Shown: in pieces, positions 56,676-64,000 of the stretch
How the letters are laid out: the number at the start of each line of letters is the position of its first letter
How positions within the stretch are numbered: position 1 is the first letter of the stretch
Assembly (NCBI GenBank): GCA_963921215.1
Contig: OY992520.1
Location: 2,403,487-2,467,486 of the forward strand
Direction: 5' to 3'
From: Scoparia ambigualis
Lineage: Eukaryota > Arthropoda > Insecta > Lepidoptera > Crambidae
DNA: 64,000 bases
Notes under the pieces: generated by a model
Seen by the model: the letters and a program-made list of their open reading frames with translations, nothing else
Database searches by the model: none
What the model was told of the DNA's origin: nothing
Made by a program: the position numbers and the translations under genes

Positions 56676-57439
56676 CGTAGTACGCAAAAGCATAGGCATA
56701 AGGCACAGTCTCAATCTTTCTCCGAAGCGACAATTCGGCCGATTTTTATTTGCTATTTATAGTGCTTTTCGTTATTTTTGTTTATTCAAACAATTTTCTA
56801 AACATTAATAATCTAAACGTCAAACAAATTTTGTATAAACGAAATTTCAGAGAGAATTGAAACCGCTGTAAATAGCAAACGAAAATTGATAGAAATTTAG
56901 ATTCGGAGAAAGAGAGTAGGCCCTCTTATCTGGAATATATATATAGCGCATTATAATTATAGGGCCATAGTTTAAATATTGTTTCAAATCATAATTCATT
57001 GTTCTGATGTAAAATGAATGCAATAAGTTTTGCTATCTGAGTATAAAACATTCGCGTGTACCATATTATAACATGGCGCTGAATTAATACTAACAATTAC
57101 TTGAGGGGCACGCACAAAAAATGAACAAATTGCTACTGTGCGTGCCAACAGCGCTTAAGGACACAGTGATAAGCGGAGCGGCGAAGATAAGTCACAGCTT
57201 TTTTTTTAAACCGCGACGGAAAAGAGCGACGCTTAAAAAAGGAGACAAGAACAATTTCAAAAATTGCTATCGAAAACCTCACTTCAAGAGATTAGAACTC
57301 TGTCCTTCCCCTGTCCATCCGACCGACCGTCCCCTGTCCGCCCCTGTCCATAATAATAAAATGAACTAGAAAATAAATTGTAATGTACATCTTAGTTGTA
57401 CAGTCGTCAGTAGGTCAACCTACCACAAAGTGTAATTTT
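56676..57439. other. Unassigned stretch with an inverted repeat
   Basis: GGCACGCACA and TGTGCGTGCC (around 57107-57149) form a 10-bp perfect inverted repeat flanking the start of an unrecognised 82-codon, Lys/Arg-rich open stretch (57121-57369). I do not call it a gene. Confidence 0.35.
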
Positions 57440-57712
57440 TTTCAATACATACATACGACATACGAATTACGACTATTATCCCCGAAGGATTAGTCAGGGA
57501 CTAGGCAATGAGGACCGCAAAAGCAGTCCTCTGCCACAGTCCATTTTTTACCAAGTAGCTACTGCACATGTGCTCAGCGATACAGGTAGTGAGCCCATCG
57601 CCGCTCTATGCTGTTGGATGTATGTGCAGTCTTTAGTCCGTTAGTCGACTTTTACGACACCAAAGGGAAGAGAGGGCGTGATAGTATTCTTTCATCGCTA
57701 CGCGACAAGATT
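57440..57712 (-). repeat. Dispersed repeat family A, near full length
   Basis: The plus strand runs ACATACATACGACATACG, CCGAAGGATTAGTCAGGGAC, TTTTACCAAGTAGCTACTGC, TTCTTTCATCGCTACGCGAC. Confidence 0.85.
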
Positions 57713-57949
57713 TGTCAAAACATTTTGAACTTTATCATTTATGTACCTCTAAAGGTCCTAAATAAACCTGGTCGAGTTTAATGCCAGAAAAACCCAGGTT
57801 TGTACATTCTCGTCCAAGGTAACTCCCTTCCTTACTGCTCCCTCTCTTCAGAACTCTACTTTACCCATTTCAGTGGACCTCAGCATTTTTGGCATGGACA
57901 TCGGCCAGGAACTGAATTCAAAATGCTACATCGAGTGTTATTTTAACTG

Positions 57950-58680
57950 CCTCCCTTAAGTTGGGTATTCTCAATAAGGCGAGGCGGTTTTTCACTCCCA
58001 GCAGCGCTGTTTGCTGTACAAAACTCAGGTGCGATCGTGTATGGAGTATTGTTGAAATCTATGGGACAGCTCCGCTAAATAGCTCCTCGATGCACTTGAT
58101 AGACTGTAAAGGCAAGCGGTACGCATTACTGGAGATGCTGAGCTTACAGCCTCTCTCGGGGACCTCCAGCTACGTAGAGACATTGCTTCTCACAGTGTCT
58201 TCTACCGAAATTACTACGGAGAGTATTCTGAAGAACTTTTTGATCTAATCCCGCCCTCTCTTTTCCTGTTCCGGACTACACGTGCTGGTCTTAGGAACCA
58301 CCATCATACTGTGCAGACTATCAGTACTCGTACCAAAAAATTTGGCAAGTCGTTTCTCTGCAAGACCATTCGGTTTTGGAATTCTCTGCTGGCGCATGTT
58401 TCCCAGCTCCTATAGTCCCGGGCCTTTTAAGCAGGGCGTGAAACGGCATTTAAGCAGGCCGCCATAAATGGGTGCGCTTGTTACCGTGCTTGTTCCACGG
58501 TGGTCAGCGCTCTCGTTATTCTAGACTGCATCGGCTGCTTACCATCATGCAGAATGTAGTAACTATGACGTGTCACATAAAAAAAGGATAGTACCGATTA
58601 GGGAAAGACCTTTTTAGGTAGGTTGTCCTGCTGGCGTGCGTACACTATAACTAAGTTTATGTTTATTTTATTTGTTTATT
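57950..58680 (+). pseudogene. LINE ORF2 C-terminal fragment and 3' UTR
   Basis: Plus-strand phrases GILNKARRFFTPS (about 57964), LDCKGKRYALL-like and LSLQPL segments, then in another frame RNHHHTVQTISTRTK (about 58297) and PGPFKQGVKRHLSRP (about 58419-58465), typical of the last 170 residues of Jockey-group ORF2. At least two frame changes separate them. The rest to about 58680 is probably 3' UTR. The catalytic core is absent. Confidence 0.75.
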
Positions 58681-59196
58681 TCTGCTAGCTCAACCGCCAT
58701 TCGCTTATGACTAAGCAGCATTAATCTACCCAAACTTTACCCGCCCGTCCGTCTAACATGAAACTAGTATCACGTATTGTTTAAATTGCTGCTATTTTAA
58801 AAATGACATAGCTATAAGTATTGTGAGTGAGTGCATTTATTTTACTCATTTAATTTTCATTTTATTTGGTCGCAGTAATATCGGAGCATGTTCTGCTCTT
58901 ATGTGATGACTGCCTTTAGGAAATTTTGATTGTGAAATATTTGCAACTTCAATATTATGCTTCAAAAAGTACCTACAGCCGATTATATCGAATACCGATT
59001 TTTTTGTTTTTCGAATATATGACTTATTATGTGATCCTCTTTTAGATTTGATAGGCTTATCACTGGCAGAGATTAGGCTTAACTGGTTGTCAAATTAATT
59101 AAGTTTCCTATTTAGTATTTCCTATTTAATATTGCATATTTAGCATATGCAATATTAAAACGTCTACAAACGTATCTCTAATTTGTACGCATAGTC
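58681..59196. other. Unassigned AT-rich stretch
   Basis: No feature recognised, apart from a short palindrome around ATTGCATATTTAGCATATGCAAT (about 59132-59154). Confidence 0.4.
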
Positions 59197-59199
59197 TAA

Positions 59200-59362
59200 T
59201 GGCTCGGCCACGACCTTGCCGCTGTGAGCGGAGTGGCGAGCAGGTTCTCTGACCATTGTGCGTTGTACTATGGCGTTCTCAATCAACGGTCATAGAAAGG
59301 ACGCAATGAACAAAATATCCACTCGCCGCTCCGTTTACAGCGGCAAGGTCGTGGCCGAGCCG
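59200..59362. mobile_element. 163-bp Harbinger-like MITE
   Basis: Arms of about 40 bp: TGGCTCGGCCACGACCTTGC at the left and its complement at the right, with the outer 25 bp or so perfectly paired and the inner GAGCGGAGTGGCGAG/CTCGCCGCTCCG part nearly so. It is flanked by TAA on both sides (59197-59199, 59363-59365). A 3-bp TWA duplication points to PIF/Harbinger mobilisation. Non-coding. Confidence 0.8.
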
Positions 59363-60823
59363 TAAGGCTTTTTACACACAGCGACTTTTTGTAGCGATGC
59401 AAACACACGCTATTGAAACGCGCGACTGCATCGCGACATGAAACGTCTCAACTTCTAAGTTTTCCTATAAAAAATGACAATAGTGAGTTCCAGCCGTATT
59501 ACATTTATAAAAATGATTTCAGCAATAAATATATATTTTGAAGTTTAAAAAATACTTACAGTGCTTTTCATGGTCACATGTCTATACACGGAAAGAAATT
59601 ATTAGTTGGTTTTACCATATTTCAACAAAATTTTAGGGTTAATATAGCACCTATTCTTGAGTTTTGTTGAATGAACAAAAACTATATTGTTGATCAGTTT
59701 CGGTAATTTTAACTTATTACATATTTGTTGATTCAACATTTCATTAAAATGGTAAAATTAACCCTCTAACAAGGGGTGTATATAGCACCAACCCGTGGAA
59801 TTTAGTTGTTTTTACCAGTAGCACAATGGTAATTTTAACCGTCTAGCAATATGTTAAATTCATTACCTTCCTTTAGATTTTTGTCAGTTTTACTAGTTTG
59901 CACTTGCTGCAAACCTGTAAAAACAACCAACCATGACAGTAAAATTAACCTTCTAACAAAGTTTGCTTTAACATACTCGAAATGTTAAAAATACATGTAT
60001 GTTTGTGTTGAAGCTACTTGCTTTTAATGGTTAGTTTTACTGGTTTGCACTTGGTGCAAACTTGTAAAAACAACCAACCAAGACAGTAAAATTGACTCTC
60101 TAACAAGGTTTGCTTTAAAGTACTCGAAATGTTAAAAACACGAGTGTGTTTGTGTTAAATCTACTTGCTTTTAATGTTAGATTAACCTTCGAACTCAAGG
60201 TTGTGTTAACTGAGTTACTATATTGGATCAACTCGTACTATATTGTTGGGTCAACCCAAAATATTTTGTGTATATCCAATAGTATTTTAGCAAATTCGTT
60301 TTGTTGATTCGATCAATGTCAAGGTGTTGAACTTACCAACTTTAAAGGTTAAATGTACTTTCAAAAATGGGTAGGGTTAACATTAGTGCACTGTTGAACC
60401 AACTTTTGCTGTAATAGTTAGATCTATATGTATGTTTTGTTGAATTAACCTCAATTAAATGGTAAAATTAACAGTGTAGTTTTGTTGAGGCAATAAGTGT
60501 CTTGGTGTTGTATTAACCCAAATCTATAGTAATTTTAACAAAGCAGTTTTGTTGTGTCAACATCTACTAATTTAGTTGGGAACACTCAAAATATTTTGTT
60601 GTATCAACCTAGACATAATAGTGTTTTCAATAAAACAGTTTTGTTGTGTCAATATGTGCGTTTGTGTTGCATCTACCTGATAAAATACTATTGAATCAAC
60701 CCTTTCGAAGTAGAGGTTGGATTAACGAGCTACAATGTTGTATCAACTTTCGCTATAATTGTTAGGACTAAAACTTGGATTATATTGTCAAATAATTATT
60801 CAACTTAGGGTGAATATACTTAA

Positions 60824-61180
60824 GTGGGTTTACGCATTTCGGTTTCCCACTTAAATTTCCAAGTAAATTTTTTTAAAAACCGTAGGCCAATTTTGATGAG
60901 ACTCTGCATGCTGAGGTAAAATATAGAAATCTAAATAGTTTGTTGAAAACAATTCCAAGAAACGTTTATTTAACTGAGTTATTGCGATTTTAAACTATCT
61001 AAAGTGAACTTTAAATCGCAATAACTCAGCCAAATAAACCTTTTTTAAAAATGTTATCAACAAACTATTTAGATCCCTGTATTTTACTATAGCATGCAAA
61101 GTTTCACTAAAATTGGCTTATTGGTTTTCAAAAATTTTGACTTGAAAAATTGTATGGGAAACCGAAGTCCGTAAACCCTC
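60824..61180. mobile_element. 357-bp foldback MITE (family E), copy 2
   Basis: Begins GTGGGTTTACGC and ends CCGTAAACCCTC, with TTAA immediately outside on both sides (60820-60823 and 61181-61184). Same length and internal plan as 11561-11917. It has split the surrounding composite repeat, so it is the younger insertion. Confidence 0.9.
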
Positions 61181-61375
61181 TTAATGGATCACCTTAACTT
61201 GAATCATGTTGAAATTTATCTCGTATACCATTGTAAAGTAGTTAATTTGACAATATCATTCAAATGGTTCTAACAATTATAGCGGAAGTTGACTCTACAT
61301 TGTACCTCGTGTTAAGCCAACATTTACTTTGAGAGGTTGATTTAATAGTTTTTTTTATCTGTGAGGGTGGTACTC

Positions 61376-61465
61376 TAAGTTTTATGTCGGACATAAAGCA
61401 TTCATCCCTTTCTGGCAAATATGCGTGTGCGAGAGTGACAAATGCTTTACGTCGGACAAACAACC
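61376..61465. repeat. Small foldback element
   Basis: GTCGGACATAAAGCATTCAT on the left pairs with ACAAATGCTTTACGTCGGAC on the right, and TCTCGCACACGCATATTTGC lies between. About 80 bp, imperfect arms. Confidence 0.6.
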
Positions 61466-61695
61466 GAGCGTGCTAAGGGTACAGGTAGATGCAACAAAAA
61501 TTATTGACACAACAAAACTGTTTTGTTGAGAATACTATTATGTCTAGGTTGATAATAGGTACAAAACAATTTTAGTATTCCCAACAAAATTTGTAGAAGT
61601 TTACACAACAAAACGGCTTTGTCATAAATACTATAGATTCTAGGTTAATACAACAGTAAGACACTAAAATAGAATGACCTAACATTATTTAAATC

Positions 61696-62174
61696 ACACA
61701 GATAGAAGGTAGGTAAAAAGTAGACACGACACTAAACAAAAGTATCTTCTAACTAATACATAGATATACATATCTTTAGATTAACTAAGAAAACAAGTTG
61801 GTTCGACATAGCAAGTACTGTAAAAAGAACATTAAAAAACGATTCATACGGTAAAAAGTTTATTCTTAAACAATTTGGTGAAGGTTTTTACAATCTTTTA
61901 ACGATATTAAATCATGTACACAGTGTTTAAAGTCTATATGTATTACCCAGCCGCCCGCCGCGGCATACTTTCGGCTACGAAAGATTGCGTCTCGCGGAAG
62001 ACGCCCGCAGTCAACGACGCCTGGAAAATAAAAATATTTGAACTTAGATAATATATGTGACGATAATAATTATAATAGGTTTAAAATATTATTTGTTACT
62101 TTTAACAGTATATTTTTTGTGTCAAGGGGTTTTTAAAATTATTAATTTTACTTTTATTTTGTCTTTTTTAAAGT
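61696..62174. other. Unassigned stretch
   Basis: No gene visible. 61948-62020 is GC-rich (CCGCCCGCCGCGGCATACTT) without further clue. Confidence 0.35.
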
Positions 62175-62640
62175 GATGATCTTCAAACGGCTGACCAGGT
62201 CATGGTTACCTTACCATATACTTTCAACATCATTGAAGTAACACGGTACCAAATTTCGAATCGATAGGACATATTGAAGGTAGTTAGATCCCCTCATCAA
62301 CTATTGAAGAGCTGATGCTCTTCAAACGGCTGATCAGGTCATGTTCCAAATACTTTATATATCATTGAAGTAACGCGGTACCAAATTTCGAATCGATAGG
62401 ACATAAGGCAGTTAATCAAATACCCTCATCAACTAAAAAAAAGAGCTGATGATATTCAAACGGCTGAACAGATTTTCATGAAACATGGCTAAGAACACTC
62501 GGGATAAAATTATCTATGACACAAAAAAACTAAACGAAATTCAGTTCATCCATTTGGGAGCTACGATACCACAGATAGATACACAGACAGACACGTTAAG
62601 CTTATAACACCCCTCTCTTTGCGTTGTGGGTTAAAATATT
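62175..62640 (+). repeat. Transposon-derived repeat with two tandem modules
   Basis: TCTTCAAACGGCTGACCAGG at 62181 and again at about 62320 (offset about 139 bp), each followed by CGGTACCAAATTTCGAATCG. A third partial start is at about 62455 (TATTCAAACGGCTGAACAGA), leading to CATGAAACATGGCTAAGAAC, CAGTTCATCCATTTGGGAGC and ATAACACCCCTCTCTTTGCG. I recognise the last part as a widespread lepidopteran transposon 3' region; the family name is uncertain. Confidence 0.65.
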
Positions 62641-62702
62641 TACAAGTAATGTTTCATTCAAACACTTACGCGTGATATTCTTCAGGAATTATTCTTCTTT
62701 TA

Positions 62703-63039
62703 ACCGCCTCTGTGGTCTAGTGGCTAAGCCACCGGTTTCAGACCCAGAGGTCCCGGGTTCGATTCCCAGCGGGGGGTACATCTTTGTGTGCTCGGTTTGG
62801 TTGGTGGTAGGGCTGTTAAGTCCGCCTGGCTAGCTACCACCATCTTATCTAAGTCTGTCGCCATAACAACGATGTTTATAGCATTGTTGTGTTCCGATAG
62901 TTTGAGATAAGATAGCCAGTTCCTCAGTGGTTGAGGATTCCGGGTAAAGCGCGCTTCCACCTTCGGCCTTATCGTCATTTACCATCACGTGAGATGAAGG
63001 CCAAGCGCTTACCCGTTGTGGAATAAAAAAAAAAAAAAA
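62703..63039 (+). mobile_element. Full-length tRNA-derived SINE-G with poly-A tail
   Basis: A box TGTGGTCTAGTGGCTAAGCC, B box GGGTTCGATTCC (62756-62767), body GGTAGGGCTGTTAAGTCCGC, CGCGCTTCCACCTTCGGCC and ATGAAGGCCAAGCGCTTACC, end GTTGTGGAAT plus about 15 A (63025-63039). This copy links the head-only fragments at 50465 and 55545 with the body-only fragment at 18404. Such elements are transcribed by RNA polymerase III and copied by LINE enzymes. Confidence 0.9.
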
Positions 63040-63169
63040 GGATTTCGAGTGTTTGTTACTACTGAATGCCGGGCTCGACGGCGGTGATATTATATCATAA
63101 ACATTATCACTTGCTGTTGCCGCCTCCAAAGATGTGCCCTGTAAACACAAACATTTAAATAAAGAAGGG

Positions 63170-63415
63170 AAAACTGTGGTTTTAACAAAAATAATGTGTT
63201 ATTTTAACTGATATATATCAGTTGAATCAAAAGCTTTCCTTTAGTTAAAGTAACACATTATTTTTGTTTGATTCAACCGATATATATCAGTTGAATCAAA
63301 AGCTTTGCTTTAGTTAAAATAACACATTATTTTTTGTTAAAACCACAGTTTTCCTTTCCTTTCCTTTAGTTAAAATAACACATTATTTTTCGTTAAAACC
63401 AGTTTTCCTTTCTTA
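63170..63415. repeat. Interleaved direct and inverted modules
   Basis: The module TTTAGTTAAAATAACACATT + ATTTTTGTTAAAACCACAG occurs plus at about 63239, 63309 and 63365, and inverted at 63169-63212. The piece GATATATATCAGTTGAATCA occurs at 63210 and 63279 (offset 69 bp). Confidence 0.85.
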
Positions 63416-63460
63416 AAATACAAAGCTTTGTATTGAACGTGGCAACACGTGGGACTGAAG

Positions 63461-63607
63461 GCCGATTTACACACCCATAAGTAAGTAAGTAAGTAAGTTT
63501 AACTTACTACTTCCTTGCTTGATTAATGCGATAGGTAGACAGACTTACCCACTTGCCGCCCGGCGTCCACACATAGTTTTTACTTACTTAAGGATGTGTA
63601 AATTGGC
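63461..63607. repeat. Inverted-repeat element with (TAAG)n
   Basis: GCCGATTTACACAC at the left pairs with GTGTAAATTGGC at the right, and a TAAG tetranucleotide run just inside the left arm pairs with TTACTTACTTAAG just inside the right arm. The core is GC-rich (TTGCCGCCCGGCGTCC). Probably a small MITE. Confidence 0.55.
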
Positions 63608-64000
63608 TATGGCGCTAAGCTTTAGTAATCAGACAACGAAAATAATAAACACGTAGGTACCTTCAAAACGTTTGACTGTTTCCGCCGAAATAACCCATTT
63701 GGCCAAATATAAGAAACAAATTAAGTATTTAATTAAGGTTTCCAGGCCGGTCGCGTTTTAAGGCAAAAATACACTAAACACGATAAAACTTATGTGCTAG
63801 ATGGGTAGATAAACGTTTTTATATTAAAACACATTTATATGTCCGCACACTTACCTAAATCCATTACACACTGAACTGTCCACCTCACCTCCGCAAATAC
63901 GTACTCAGTACGCAGTTGCAGTACGTCGTACTGCAAGCCGTGCGTGCATTTTATTCGAATATTCACGTTCAACTAAGCAGTCGGCAGCACAGCGCGGCGG
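63608..64000. other. Unassigned stretch
   Basis: No gene visible. 63895-63945 has a repeated GTACTC/GTACG pattern (ACGTACTCAGTACGCAGTTG, CAGTACGTCGTACTGC) forming a local palindrome. Confidence 0.4.

Larger units (their letters stand above)
59590..61695. repeat. Composite repeat rich in GTTGAATCAAC / TTTTGTTG motifs
   Basis: About 1.7 kb of non-coding AT-rich sequence (excluding a nested MITE at 60824-61180) in which GTTGAATCAACC, TTTTGTTG, GGTAAAATTAACC and AACCAACC recur. It contains a tandem duplication with 147-bp offset (TTTGCACTTGCTGCAAAC at 59897 and 60044). From 61500 to 61690 there is an inverted, diverged copy of about 60520-60660. Possible ends are ACGGAAAGAAATTATTAG (59588) and its approximate complement near 61340-61365 (CTATTAAATC/AAAAAAAACT...CTGTGAG). 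Confidence 0.6.

Noticed and set aside
57121..57369. 82-codon Lys/Arg-rich open frame
   Set aside because: Low-complexity composition, no family, and an inverted repeat across its start; chance open frame is likely.
62703..62775. A possible tRNA gene on the plus strand
   Set aside because: Continuous with a SINE body and poly-A tail; the cloverleaf is incomplete and sibling fragments exist.

Overview
The window looks like nuclear DNA from a moth or butterfly (Lepidoptera). It is AT-rich and has no bacterial gene organisation. It carries several tRNA-derived SINE families, one with the GAT-repeat tail and the 'cagcagtgggacgt' end that I know from lepidopteran SINEs. It also has Helitron ends (CTAG followed by T), a BEL/Pao LTR retrotransposon and several non-LTR retrotransposons. 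I found no host protein-coding exon, tRNA, rRNA or CRISPR array that I could defend. Every recognisable protein segment belongs to a transposable element. The window reads as a repeat-dense intergenic or intronic region.

Layout. 1-3.15 kb: minus-strand BEL/Pao element (partial gag, zinc knuckles, DUF1758-like protease, long open RT frame leaving the window). It abuts a minus-strand Jockey-like LINE (to 4.39 kb) whose RT is cut off on its 3' side. 4.4-5.6 kb: AT-rich block full of TAAG/CTTA motifs. 5.8-16.8 kb: SINEs, many copies of a roughly 260-bp dispersed repeat (family A), a 357-bp foldback MITE, a palindromic family-A array at 13.2-14.1 kb, a Helitron 3' end, and an 887-bp inverted-terminal element holding a 19-bp minisatellite. 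16.8-18.2 kb: two LINE tails. 19.6-20.4 kb: element with opposed TCCGAA-motif clusters. 22.4-22.8 kb: interlocked perfect inverted repeats. 26.2-30.3 kb: nearly full-length CR1/Daphne-like LINE (minus) with ORF1 and ORF2, disabled by a few lesions including loss of one catalytic aspartate. 32.5-33.6 kb: head-to-head SINE palindrome and a LINE RT remnant. 36.3-41.1 kb: nearly full-length LINE (plus) with an R1-type zinc-knuckle ORF1 overlapping ORF2, an intact YADD box and six in-frame stops, split near its end by a SINE with a visible target-site duplication. 41-44 kb: long-TIR MITE and more family A and SINE copies. 44.2-44.8 kb: hairpin-rich tandem repeat. 52.7-54.75 kb: AT-rich element enclosing a Helitron helicase fragment. 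57.9-58.5 kb: LINE fragment. 59.2 kb: Harbinger-like MITE. 59.6-61.7 kb: composite AT-rich repeat with an inverted partial copy and the second 357-bp MITE. 62.2-63.6 kb: a further repeat, a full SINE with poly-A tail, and palindromic modules.

The genes do not form a host pathway. What works together is retroelement machinery: LINE ORF1 proteins (RNA binding), LINE ORF2 endonuclease and reverse transcriptase, and SINEs that borrow such machinery. The most instructive features are structural: copy-specific perfect inverted duplications (22.5 kb, 38.46 kb, 13.2-14.1 kb, 63.2 kb) that suggest local template switching; a 41-bp minisatellite expanded inside a SINE; two 357-bp MITEs with TTAA/ATAA duplications; and a SINE insertion that can be undone by eye to recover the LINE stop codon.
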